A stretch of 64,000 nucleotides of DNA, from positions 124,001 through 188,000 of the forward strand of contig NZ_JAGHMF010000017.1 of assembly GCF_017741815.1 (NCBI RefSeq), in the 5' to 3' direction. This DNA comes from Rhizobium sp. 16-488-2b. GTDB lineage: Bacteria; Pseudomonadota; Alphaproteobacteria; Rhizobiales; Rhizobiaceae. The notes below the pieces were generated by a model, which was given only the letters and a program-made list of their open reading frames with translations, made no database searches and had not been told where the DNA came from. Both the position numbers and the translations under genes were made by a program. Shown here in pieces: positions 46,382 to 54,237 of this stretch; the first letter of the stretch is position 1; every line of letters begins with the position of its first letter.

Positions 46382-47250
46382 GGACGAGCGCCCCTCGCGT
46401 TAGCTGATCAAAAGACATCATCCCGCCCCGTCGGTCGGACGCGCATAGCCGCACTGAAGCCGGCCACACGGCGTCGTCGGCATCGACGATCCGGGTTTCC
46501 TGTCGGAACAAAATTGGGTCAAACTAAACATGGCTCGGACGAGCCAGCGCAAAAGGAGGGCATCATGCGCCCAGAGCCAAAGCGACTCTGATCCCTACGC
46601 CAATGAACGCGAACTTCTTAACCCCCGGCACCATCTACCAGCGTCCATCATGGACCCACCGGTCAATTGCGCTCCTCGGTAGAGCTATCGCGAGCAGTGA
46701 AACTCTTATTCGGCAGTCTTTAATTTCGAGTTAACGTCGCCTGTAACTGAGCTGCACTCTTGTTACAGATTCGGTCGCCGGAAGTTTAAATCGCCAATTT
46801 TTTAGATGCAATTGGCACACTCCGTCTTTTTTCAAGCCGAAACGGGACAGTTCGACTGGCGATTGCAACAATGGTTGCCTGCACCAACGGAGGCTCAACG
46901 TATCAATTCAAAACGATAGAATAGGAAGGAGAAAAACTCATCCAGAAGCATGATTCTCTTTTTTAATTGTCAGATGATCAATTAGAAATACTATAGAAAT
47001 AACAACGAATCATCACGGAAACGCAAGTTACCTGACGATCTCGAGCGCCGGATAGCAAATGTCGGCGCGGCACTCCAGCAGCATAGCGCCGCCCACCGGC
47101 AAGAATTTCCGACCATTTTTGGGTCTTAGCGCAAATTCGGCTCGTTCGACCGCGCCGGAATGCTGCGGCGCACACCGATTCGTCCCCGAGGCAAGCCCGG
47201 CACAAGTAAAATGGCGTTCATGGAGCTATTGGGTGATAGGGACGACTAGA
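46382..47250. other. 869-bp intergenic region between divergent repeat gene and glycan gene
   Basis: No ordinary gene was found. The left part is the leader of the giant repeat gene (minus strand). At 46551-46591 there is AAAAGGAGGG followed by ATG and an 8-codon open frame (reported separately). From about 46700 to 47000 the DNA is AT-rich and should carry the promoter for the gene at 47251. A frame reaching back to 47059 in the latter gene lacks a ribosome-binding site and was not used. Confidence 0.4.
46565..46591 (+). CDS. Possible 8-residue leader peptide
   Basis: ATG four bases after a strong Shine-Dalgarno (AGGAGGG, 46554-46560), then MRPEPKRL and a stop. The site is too good to ignore, but the frame is very short and 660 bp from the next gene on this strand. 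It may be a leader peptide or a chance match. Confidence 0.2.
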   Translation: MRPEPKRL

Positions 47251-47958
47251 ATGCGACTGTCTATATTGATTAGAGGCCATAACTTTCTTGAAAAGGATCG
47301 TTTCGGCCTGCCGATGGACGGGCGGGACAACGCCGCGTCCTTGCTCGAAAACGTGATCGCGCCGATCCGCGCGAAGAACCCTGATGCCACGGTCTATCTT
47401 GCGACATATGAAAGCCCGGCGCTGGCCGAGTTGCAGGAGAAGTTCGCGCCATGCGAACTGATCCTGCTCGACCCCAACGGCAGCTCGCAGGCCGAGACCT
47501 ACAAGGAAGCGCTGAAGCACGTCTTCCAGAAGACCGACTACGATGCGCTGGTGGTGGTCCGCTTCGATCTGGCTTTCAAGAAGCCGTTCGACGCCTGGAA
47601 CCTGAAGGTCGACATCAACAGCATCCACTTTACCTGGAGAGAATATCGCGACTACTGGCGCGATCACCGCCGGGTCGGCGATGCGATCCACGTCATCGGC
47701 AAGGCCGCCATTCCCGCCTTCCACAATGCGCTGATCATGAACCAGCTGGCCGGCCGCGGTCATCTGCACATGATGTACTATTATCTCCGCACGATGCACG
47801 ACAATCTGAAGTTCATCGAGGACGGTTACTTCGACACCAACACGCTGTTCGCCAATCCCGAATGCGACAACCCGCTTTACACGGTCTTCAACCGTCCACG
47901 GCTGACCAGCATGGCGGGCAGCACCGGCATGGTCCTGCACGAAATCCGCGCGGAATAA
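47251..47958 (+). CDS. Putative glycosyltransferase-like glycan biosynthesis protein
   Basis: 235-residue soluble protein not assigned to a named family. It starts MRLSILIRGHNFLEKDRF, has LENVIAPIRAKNPDATVYLATYES, and a central acidic pair in DYDALVVVRFDLAFKKPFDAW (about 105-125), which resembles the nucleotide-sugar/metal site region of GT-A-like enzymes. Later parts are rich in Tyr, His and Asn. It faces the five-gene nucleotide-sugar operon convergently and is 0.9 kb from the repeat gene, so a role in the same surface glycan is inferred. The start at 47251 follows an AGGGA about nine bases upstream. Confidence 0.65.
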   Translation: MRLSILIRGHNFLEKDRFGLPMDGRDNAASLLENVIAPIRAKNPDATVYLATYESPALAELQEKFAPCELILLDPNGSSQAETYKEALKHVFQKTDYDALVVVRFDLAFKKPFDAWNLKVDINSIHFTWREYRDYWRDHRRVGDAIHVIGKAAIPAFHNALIMNQLAGRGHLHMMYYYLRTMHDNLKFIEDGYFDTNTLFANPECDNPLYTVFNRPRLTSMAGSTGMVLHEIRAE

Positions 47959-47976
47959 CACGCAAGCCCTGTAACA

Positions 47977-48013
47977 AGAACGCCCGCATCGAGGTCATCG
48001 ATGCGGGCGTTCT
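47977..48013 (+). terminator. Strong hairpin after the gene at 47251
   Basis: Perfect 16-bp stem (AGAACGCCCGCATCGA and complement) around a five-base loop, 18 bp after the stop. It stands between two convergent transcripts and probably stops both. Confidence 0.8.
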
Positions 48014-48081
48014 GCTTTATAGCACTGTCATGAAAGTATAGCGCCCGCGAAACCGTCCGCGAGCGCCGTGCTCCAGGTAAA

Positions 48082-48408
48082 TCAGACCAGATACTTGTCG
48101 TTCTTGGCGCTGGGGATCTTCACGACGGCAACCGTCGCATCGGTCAGCGCCTCGAACTGGTTGACCTTGCCAGGCTCGATATCGATGATGCTTCCCGCTT
48201 CCCACACCTGGTCGATCATCCGGACCGTACCGGAGACGACGAGCGTGATCTCGCGCGCGATCTTGTGGTAATGCGCCGCATCCTTGTCGCCGGCCACGTA
48301 ATGCTTCACGCCGACCTCGAACGCATCCGTCTTGACGACGGTTGGGTCGAAATCGCCGATGAACCAGCCGCCGATCATGTCGTTGAGGGTGAGTGGCTTC
48401 TCGCTCAT
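48082..48408 (-). CDS. Small cupin-fold protein of the glycan operon
   Basis: 108 residues; a single cupin barrel. HYHKIAREITLVVSGTVRMID carries the metal-site histidines and glutamate pattern of the family, with EAGSIIDIEPGKVNQFEAL as the second motif. Small cupins in sugar-nucleotide clusters can be isomerases, epimerases or binding proteins; none can be chosen here. Its ATG overlaps the stop of the upstream nucleotidyltransferase (ATGA), so it is the last gene of the coupled set. Confidence 0.8.
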   Translation of the reverse strand: MSEKPLTLNDMIGGWFIGDFDPTVVKTDAFEVGVKHYVAGDKDAAHYHKIAREITLVVSGTVRMIDQVWEAGSIIDIEPGKVNQFEALTDATVAVVKIPSAKNDKYLV

Positions 48409-49127
48409 TTTTCACCTTCCGTGACGGACAGCTCGATCAGCTGACGATCCGACTTGATCGGGTGGAAGTCCTTGGCGTTGATCGGGAAGATCCCGATCTT
48501 CTTACCCTCGAGCACCATCTCGTTATAGACGGGGCAGACATAGAACATGTTGTTGTGCCGAGCGTCCTTGCGGATCGCGTTCTTCGCCGCGCGCACGAAG
48601 TCCCGTCCCTGGCGGAAATAGTAGAAACCGGCCGTCGCGTTGTCGCTGATCGGATGCTTCTCGGCCGCCTCGACTACCATGTTCTGGTCGTCGAGCCTGA
48701 CGAAGGAGTAGCGCGGATGCACCGACTTGAAGGTCATCGTGCCGCCGTCAAGCTCGCGCTCCACGAAGTTCTGGATGACGCCGTCGAAGGGAACCGTCAG
48801 GAATTCGTCGCCGTTGAGGATCAACAGCGGCTCGTCGTTGTCGATGTAGCCGGCGGCGAGCAGCGCCGTGCAAGCTGCCCCTTCCGTCTTGTCCTCGACC
48901 GAGACCACCGCGGCCTCCGGCGACAGCAGGCGCACCACCTCGTCGAGGTGGTAGCGCGCCAGGTCTTTCTTCTGCATCGCCACGATGATGCGGTGGCCGG
49001 GGATCTTGGCGCATTCGGCCAGCTGCCGCTGCACCAGGGGCACGCCGTTGATTTCCACCAGCGCGGTCGGATAGGCCTCCATCGCCTGGATGCGAGGCTC
49101 GCCGGCTATCAGGATCAGAATATTCAT
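48405..49127 (-). CDS. Nucleotidyltransferase-family protein, diverged copy
   Basis: 240 residues, related along its length to the gene at 50426: both share TEGAACT-LLA, IDNDEPLLILNGDEFL versus IDNDQPMMIANCDQYI, the SFVRLDDQ/SFVSFGAD segment and a SD-ATxGxYxFR-GxDFV stretch. Its N-terminus, however, reads ILIAGEPRIQAMEAYPTALVEI and lacks the G-x-G-x-R...K-P nucleotide-binding signature of the other copy. It may thus have altered specificity, be a regulatory partner, or act as a non-catalytic subunit. 10 bp after the HAD gene. Confidence 0.82.
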   Translation of the reverse strand: MNILILIAGEPRIQAMEAYPTALVEINGVPLVQRQLAECAKIPGHRIIVAMQKKDLARYHLDEVVRLLSPEAAVVSVEDKTEGAACTALLAAGYIDNDEPLLILNGDEFLTVPFDGVIQNFVERELDGGTMTFKSVHPRYSFVRLDDQNMVVEAAEKHPISDNATAGFYYFRQGRDFVRAAKNAIRKDARHNNMFYVCPVYNEMVLEGKKIGIFPINAKDFHPIKSDRQLIELSVTEGEK

Positions 49128-49137
49128 CGCAAGCTCA

Positions 49138-49764
49138 TCAACCGTGGATTTTTCGAATGGTCTCGGTGATCGCGGGATAGTTCACATCCGCGATATCGTT
49201 CACCACCATGACATGCGCGCCGGAACCCTTGGCCGCCTTGATGCCGTTCTCGTTGTCCTCGACGATCAGGCATTCCTCGGGCGTCAGGCCCATCATGGTG
49301 ATCGCCTTGACGTAGATTTCCGGGCTCGGCTTGCCGTGCTTGACGTCTTCGTTGCTGAGCTGGAACTCGAGATAACCGTCGAGTGCGGCTCTCGACATCA
49401 TCAGCGACACCGTGCTCTTGATCGAGTTCGACGCCACGGCGAGCCGGTATCCGTCTTCTCTCAGCCGCGCCAGCGCGTATTCCTGCTTGAAGGTCGGCTT
49501 GCACTTGGTGTGGATCATCTCGGTCGTGTAGAGCTGCTTCATCTCGTTGATGAAACCGTGCAGCGCCTCGGGAAGCCCTCGCGTCGTCGTCAGTATCTCC
49601 AGCTTGCGCCGTGTCGGCAGGCCGTCGAAGATCGTCAGATGCTCGTGCAGCGGAATGGTGTATCCGAAGAGCTCGAGCGCCCGGTTCAGCGCCTCATAGT
49701 GCCATTCGCGCGCATCGATCAGCACGCCGTCCATGTCGAAGATAATTGCCTTAAGCGTGGTCAT
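49138..49764 (-). CDS. HAD-superfamily phosphatase (beta-phosphoglucomutase-like)
   Basis: 208 residues with all HAD motifs: KAIIFDMDGVLIDAREWHY (nucleophile and acid Asp near 10 and 12), VASNSIKST (motif II), the HGKPSPEIYVKA lysine (motif III) and LIVEDNENGIKAAKGSG (motif IV). A helical cap lies between motifs I and II. Likely dephosphorylates a sugar or polyol phosphate that the neighbouring nucleotidyltransferases then activate or that the GDPD-like protein releases. Its start overlaps the preceding gene by 4 bp. Confidence 0.9.
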   Translation of the reverse strand: MTTLKAIIFDMDGVLIDAREWHYEALNRALELFGYTIPLHEHLTIFDGLPTRRKLEILTTTRGLPEALHGFINEMKQLYTTEMIHTKCKPTFKQEYALARLREDGYRLAVASNSIKSTVSLMMSRAALDGYLEFQLSNEDVKHGKPSPEIYVKAITMMGLTPEECLIVEDNENGIKAAKGSGAHVMVVNDIADVNYPAITETIRKIHG

Positions 49765-50429
49765 GCTGCGTCCCGGCCAGTCAAAATCAGTTGCGCGCGC
49801 TCCGGAAAGTCGGTGCAGACGGAAAGCCCGTCCCGCTCGTTGAGCCCCGAAGACACCAGCCAGTGGAGAAATGGTTCATATTCGTCGTGACGACCGTGAA
49901 GATCCGGCGCCACCAGCGTGACCGACTTGCCGTCGGCGAGAATGCGCTCGATGAGCGCCGCGTCATACCAGCGCCCCGGCAGGAAGTTGTCGATCCACAC
50001 ACCGGTCACGCCGGGATCATCATATAGCGAGGCCTCGCGCTCATATTCGCTGAGACGCGTGAACGACGTCATCTTGCGCTTCACACCCTGGATGAGATCG
50101 GGTACCGATGCATCGAACAGGAAATAGTTGCTGTAGCCTTCGCTCGAGAGCACTTCGGCCAGCATGTCGTGCAGCCCATCCGCCTTGATGTTCAGCGCAA
50201 GCAACGGAGAGCCGTGTTGCTTGGCGATCCGGAGCAACTCCGCGAACGAGATCTCCCCCCCGCGCGGAATGTCATGCGAGATGACGATCGAAGGCGCACC
50301 GTCTACTTGGCTGTCGCGCACGTCGGTCTCCGTGCCGAAGCCGAGCGAGAAGGAGCGAACGAAGGCCTCGACGGAGTTCTTCTCCTCAGGCGTCTTCCAA
50401 TAGCCGCGATGGCTGAGAACCTCGATCAT
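49761..50429 (-). CDS. Glycerophosphodiester phosphodiesterase-like protein
   Basis: 222-residue protein of the PLC-like phosphodiesterase superfamily: VLSHRGYWKTPEEKNSVEAF with the catalytic-type His-Arg, GFGTETDVRD (metal-binding Glu-x-Asp), VISHD, and LALNIKADG. It lacks a signal peptide, so it works in the cytoplasm, unlike periplasmic GlpQ. Members of this kind turn up in capsule clusters with nucleotidyltransferases and HAD phosphatases. Its ATG overlaps the stop of the first nucleotidyltransferase and its stop overlaps the HAD start. Confidence 0.85.
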   Translation of the reverse strand: MIEVLSHRGYWKTPEEKNSVEAFVRSFSLGFGTETDVRDSQVDGAPSIVISHDIPRGGEISFAELLRIAKQHGSPLLALNIKADGLHDMLAEVLSSEGYSNYFLFDASVPDLIQGVKRKMTSFTRLSEYEREASLYDDPGVTGVWIDNFLPGRWYDAALIERILADGKSVTLVAPDLHGRHDEYEPFLHWLVSSGLNERDGLSVCTDFPERAQLILTGRDAA

Positions 50430-51187
50430 AGCGAGGCACCCAGCGACCGCGTCACGTCGACGGACAGAGGCAGGCTCTGGAAATGGGTGAGATCCTCGGG
50501 CACGCCGAGACCGTACATGCCGGCATCCACCGAGCCGATCGAGTAGGCGCCGATCTTCGAGCCGTCCTCGATCATGAAATTATAGACCGGCGCCACGTAG
50601 AACTCGCCGTTGACGCGGAAGTCGCGCTCGATCATCCGGTCCGCATAGGAAACGAAGTCCGAGCCCTTGCGGAAATTGTAGATCCCGACGGTCGCGTGAT
50701 CGGAAATCACCTGCTTCTCGACGACGTTGTCGATATAGCCATCGGCGCCGAAGGAAACGAAGCTCCACTTCGGATCATCCGCCGTCATGGTCATGATCAT
50801 CCCGTCGAGATCACCCATGGCCCGAAGATAATCGTCGATATCGACGTCGATATACTGGTCGCAATTGGCGATCATCATCGGCTGGTCGTTGTCGATCTCG
50901 TCGCGCGCGAGAAGCACCGTGCAGGCGGCACCCTCGGTCACCTGCTCGACCAGAAAGATCTCGCAGCCCGGCGCCCAGGCGCGCAGCTTCTCACCCAGCC
51001 CGTGCCCACTTACATGGGCGGCCTGGCAGATGAAGATGAAGCGATGCTCGACGGACGGGCGAAGGTTTTCGATCACCAGCCGGATCATCGGCACGCCGTG
51101 TACAGGCAAAAGTGGCTTGGGGAGAGTATAGCCGGCCTTGGCGAAGCGGCTTCCGTGCCCTGCCATTGGTACGACGATGTTCAACAT
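50426..51187 (-). CDS. Sugar/polyol-phosphate nucleotidyltransferase
   Basis: 253-residue NTP_transferase-fold enzyme with a normal N-terminal nucleotide-binding signature, MAGHGSRFAKAGYTLPKPLLPV, and MIANCDQYIDVDID (metal-binding Asp). It makes an NDP-activated sugar or polyol; the identity of the substrate is not visible. First gene of a run of five genes with 4-bp overlaps or short gaps (nucleotidyltransferase, GDPD-like, HAD, second nucleotidyltransferase, cupin). An independent glycan-precursor pathway is the simplest reading. Confidence 0.9.
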   Translation of the reverse strand: MLNIVVPMAGHGSRFAKAGYTLPKPLLPVHGVPMIRLVIENLRPSVEHRFIFICQAAHVSGHGLGEKLRAWAPGCEIFLVEQVTEGAACTVLLARDEIDNDQPMMIANCDQYIDVDIDDYLRAMGDLDGMIMTMTADDPKWSFVSFGADGYIDNVVEKQVISDHATVGIYNFRKGSDFVSYADRMIERDFRVNGEFYVAPVYNFMIEDGSKIGAYSIGSVDAGMYGLGVPEDLTHFQSLPLSVDVTRSLGASL

Positions 51188-51304
51188 TGCGTATATCCCG
51201 AATTGTATCAGCTTACACCGTGAGGCGACCCATAGCGGTCGAAGCTGGCGTCACGCTGTCCCGAGTGGGCCAGATGCCCGGCTGAGCAAAGAAACTTGCC
51301 CGAA

Positions 51305-51346
51305 ATGAAACGACCCGCGCGGATCGCTCCACGCGGGTCGTTTCAT
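51305..51346. terminator. Long perfect hairpin between the glycan operon and the OmpA-like gene
   Basis: 15-bp stem ATGAAACGACCCGCG and complement, 12-base loop, then GTATTTTTATT on the plus side and TTTCGGGC on the minus side. It lies downstream of the minus-strand gene ending at 51420 and upstream of the operon starting at 51187, so it most likely insulates the two. Confidence 0.75.
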
Positions 51347-51419
51347 GTATTTTTATTCAGTGTCTGCCAGACGCATGCGGGAAATATTTCACCAGCTTCC
51401 GGCTGAGCTGAAGACGACC

Positions 51420-52001
51420 TCAGGACTTCTTCGTGAAGACCCCGAGATTGATCAGCTGTACGCGCCGATTGTTCGATCCTGTCGTATCCGTGCCCGGGAT
51501 CGGCATGTATTCGCCGACGCCAACAGCATAAAGCCGCTGCGGATCGACCGCGAAAGTCGTGGACAAAGCCTCCTTGATGGCAGCCGCCCTCTGCTCGCTG
51601 AGATCGAGATTGTGCTTCTCATCGCCCGTCGAACTCGAGTGCCCGACCACCAGGAATTTATAGTCCCAGAGGTTCGGATGGTGCAGCGCATCGGCAAGCA
51701 GGCCGAGCGTGCGGTAGGAACTCGGCTGGATCGCGACGGAATCATTCTCGAAATTGATCTCGACCACCATCTGCGGCAGCTTGGCGATACGCTTCCAGTT
51801 CGGCAGCTCCGACATCTGCTTGCTACCGCCGCCGATCGCCTCCTGCCGCAGGATTTCGAGATCGATGGCAGGCGCTGCGGAGGTCAGCTTGCCGAGCCCC
51901 TTGACGATGCGCTCCTGCGACACTTCCTGCGCCGATGCCAGGGCGGGAAAGAGGATAGTCGCCGCCGCGAGAATGATTGCTTTCGAAAGAACCCGCTTCA
52001 T
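51420..52001 (-). CDS. OmpA-like periplasmic/outer membrane protein
   Basis: 193 residues with a signal peptide (MKRVLSKAIILAAATILFPALASA) and a C-terminal OmpA-type peptidoglycan-binding domain: VEINFENDSVAIQPSSYRTLGLLADAL, FLVVGHSSSTGDEKHNLDLSEQRAAAIKEAL and a YAVGVGEYMPIPGTDTTGSNNRRVQLI ending. The conserved NxxLSxxRA pattern appears as NLDLSEQRA. The start at 52001 gives a clean signal peptide; an ATG at 52022 would overlap the upstream gene. Paired with the Cys-rich protein gene 4 bp upstream. Confidence 0.85.
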   Translation of the reverse strand: MKRVLSKAIILAAATILFPALASAQEVSQERIVKGLGKLTSAAPAIDLEILRQEAIGGGSKQMSELPNWKRIAKLPQMVVEINFENDSVAIQPSSYRTLGLLADALHHPNLWDYKFLVVGHSSSTGDEKHNLDLSEQRAAAIKEALSTTFAVDPQRLYAVGVGEYMPIPGTDTTGSNNRRVQLINLGVFTKKS

Positions 52002-52005
52002 CGCC

Positions 52006-52434
52006 TCATCTCCATCCGGCATTGGTGATCGTCTGATTGCATTCGTCGCTGACGCGCGGCTGCTTCTTGATCAGGCAGGCAAGCACAAAGCCGTCTCCCT
52101 TGATGCCGTTGCAGCTCTTCGACATGTCGCGCTGGCAGACGCGTTCATAGGCCGTCTGCGCCTGTTCGCGTTGCGTAATCGATTGGAAGACAGTGCCGAG
52201 CGAAGCCTTGCAGCTCGGCGAAACCTTCGCCGCGTTCTGCTGCAGGCAATCGGCGATGCGGCCGCTGCCGAGGTTCAGTCCCTTGCACAGTTTCTGGATG
52301 TCGGTGCCGCAATCGCTTGCGAGTTTCGTCACCGCATCCGCATAGCTCAAGGTCTGCGCCGAGGCTCCCCAGGCAAGGCCCATGGAGACACACGCAACGG
52401 CCGTTATCAGAATCCCTCGTCTTGATCTTTTCAT
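52006..52434 (-). CDS. Secreted Cys-rich repeat protein
   Basis: 142 residues, signal peptide MKRSRRGILITAVACVSMGLAWGASA, then two tandem four-cysteine repeats (C-x7-C-x12-C-x11-C and C-x7-C-x11-C-x11-C). This resembles the cysteine-rich GLG1-type repeat found in some bacterial envelope proteins. Presumably disulfide-bonded in the periplasm. It is followed by the OmpA-like gene with a 4-bp gap, so the two are one operon. Function unknown. The start was chosen to give the signal peptide; the longer frame from 52518 has none. Confidence 0.78.
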   Translation of the reverse strand: MKRSRRGILITAVACVSMGLAWGASAQTLSYADAVTKLASDCGTDIQKLCKGLNLGSGRIADCLQQNAAKVSPSCKASLGTVFQSITQREQAQTAYERVCQRDMSKSCNGIKGDGFVLACLIKKQPRVSDECNQTITNAGWR

Positions 52435-52717
52435 CCTGTCCGTCCCTGACTGGTCACATCGACGGGCGGGACGATGGCATGATGTCGCGCGAATGGAGCG
52501 TATATTACCGTAACGCACATCGGTCTCGGCCGGCCGGAATTGGAGCCTTCACACGATTGGAAGGAGGCCAGGATCGACCTCGACGACCGGCATTTGAAGC
52601 CGTTTCCAGGCCCTAGCCGTAACATACCGTATCTTACAGCCACCCCCGCGTATCATACTGCCTTCGCTTCTCCATCCGCCCTATCATCTCCTGAGGATGA
52701 ACTTGGAGGACGTAGAG

Positions 52718-53185
52718 ATGACATCGACGCAGACATCCGCACCCCATTCCATGGCCAGCGCCGAAGAACTACGCAAACGCGCCCTTGAGCTCCAGATCGC
52801 CGAAATGGAGCGCGACGAGAAGATCAAGGCGCGAGAAGCTGAAAAGCATGCCGAGTTCGTCGAGGACTTCTTCCGCAAGCATATCGACGAGAAGGAACGC
52901 GCGATGATCAAGCGCCTCGTCATGAAGGCCGCAGCGGACGGCAAGTACGAAGCGATGATCTACAGCTTCCCCTCAAGCTTCTGCGACGACGGCGGCCGCG
53001 CCATCAACAACAGCCTTCCAGGATGGCAGAAGACGCTTCAGGGCAAGGCGAAGGAGCTTCTCGACCTGTTCGAACAGCTTGCCAAGCCACAGGGCTATGG
53101 TTTGAAAGCCATGATCATCGATTTCCCCGGTGGCATGCCCGGCGATGTAGGCCTGTTCCTGACCTGGGAACCCCCGGTAAAATAA
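52718..53185 (+). CDS. Hypothetical protein with coiled-coil N-terminus
   Basis: 155-residue soluble protein: a charged helical segment (about 16-75, AEELRKRALELQIAEMERDEKIKAREAEK), then a globular part (EAMIYSFPSSFCDDGGRAINN..., AMIIDFPGGMPGDVGLFLTWEPP). No family recognised, but it looks like a conserved rhizobial protein. GGAGG lies eight bases before the ATG at 52718; the ATG at 52697 has none. Transcribed alone and ends at a strong hairpin. Confidence 0.75.
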   Translation: MTSTQTSAPHSMASAEELRKRALELQIAEMERDEKIKAREAEKHAEFVEDFFRKHIDEKERAMIKRLVMKAAADGKYEAMIYSFPSSFCDDGGRAINNSLPGWQKTLQGKAKELLDLFEQLAKPQGYGLKAMIIDFPGGMPGDVGLFLTWEPPVK

Positions 53186-53223
53186 AGCCCCGGGAGGGGC
53201 AGCAGGAGCGCATCGATTTTGAC

Positions 53224-53254
53224 GGGTGGCGGTTGTTTCGGACAACCGCCACCC
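53224..53254. terminator. Perfect 13-bp hairpin between convergent genes
   Basis: GGGTGGCGGTTGT and its exact complement around TTCGG. It lies 39 bp after the plus-strand gene ending at 53185 and 15 bp after the minus-strand gene ending at 53269, and probably serves both. Confidence 0.8.
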
Positions 53255-53268
53255 GATTGCCTTTCACC

Positions 53269-54201
53269 CTATTCGGAAACGACCGACCAGTTGTTGTCGG
53301 GATTGAAGGTCTTGATCGCCGCCGCCTTCTTCTCCGTCTCCGGCCCGAGGTCGCGCTGGTAGATGACGCTCATGCCGTTCGCGATGAATGTCTGCACACC
53401 CGTCTCCCGGTACTTGACCGGCCAGGCGATCACCGCGAAGCCCGCCGTCATGTGACCGTTGACGATATAGCTCTGCTTGCCGCCAAGCACGTTGTCGCCC
53501 TGCCCCGTCAGGATCCGGTAGCGATATCCGAAGTAGCCCTCGCCGCGCTTGGCCTTGCCGAAGGCAGCCGTCTCGATCAGCGGACCGGCCGGGCTATCCT
53601 CGTCACCGGGGCCTGCCTGCCAGTACAGACCGTCCCGCTTGCCGGGCGAACTGATCAGCTTCTGCGCATACTCGTAGATGCCAGAACCAGTCCGATCCTC
53701 GGAGGCATAGATGTGCTGGGCAATCACGAAATTATGGATGGTCTCGATCGTCGCGAGTTCGTTCTCGCCGATGCGGCGATTGACGATCTCCTCCAGACCG
53801 ATGCGCGTGTCGAAGGTCCACTTGTCGTCGGCGCCTTTCGTCAGCGGAAACGGCAGCGGCCAGAGCCTGTCGCCGATGGCGACGACCTTGCGCCCATCTA
53901 GGTCCTCCAGCTTCATCAGCCGCGACGCACCCTCGCGGATCAGCGCGTAGCTGACCATCGCCGCGTTGTTGTCCTTGAGCTTGTCGGCCTTCAGGCCGAG
54001 CAGCTCCGCAAGTCCGTTCACGTCGTTTGCCGCAAGCACCGTCTTCAGCTTGTCGAGCGCCATGTCAGGCGTGTCGAAGGACGGTTGCGGCGCCTTGCCG
54101 ATGAACTCCGACAGGCCGGTCTGCGCCAAGGACGGACTTGCGAACGTCAAGAGCAGGACCACACCAACCAGCAAACGCATCAACTTCAGTCGCAATGTCA
54201 T
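53269..54201 (-). CDS. DUF2950 family secreted protein
   Basis: 310 residues with a signal peptide (LVGVVLLLTFASPSLAQ). The body matches the DUF2950 family: FDTPDMALDKLKTVLAANDVNGLAELLG, FVIAQHIYASEDRTGSGIYEYAQKLISSPGKRDGLYW and GYRYRILTGQG. It almost always accompanies a DUF3300 gene, which lies 36 bp upstream on the same strand. Molecular role unknown; an envelope protein. The ATG at 54201 follows GGAGGT four bases away. Confidence 0.88.
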   Translation of the reverse strand: MTLRLKLMRLLVGVVLLLTFASPSLAQTGLSEFIGKAPQPSFDTPDMALDKLKTVLAANDVNGLAELLGLKADKLKDNNAAMVSYALIREGASRLMKLEDLDGRKVVAIGDRLWPLPFPLTKGADDKWTFDTRIGLEEIVNRRIGENELATIETIHNFVIAQHIYASEDRTGSGIYEYAQKLISSPGKRDGLYWQAGPGDEDSPAGPLIETAAFGKAKRGEGYFGYRYRILTGQGDNVLGGKQSYIVNGHMTAGFAVIAWPVKYRETGVQTFIANGMSVIYQRDLGPETEKKAAAIKTFNPDNNWSVVSE

Positions 54202-54237
54202 GGTTACCTCCATTGGCTTGGGAAACCCGGTCCGGTT

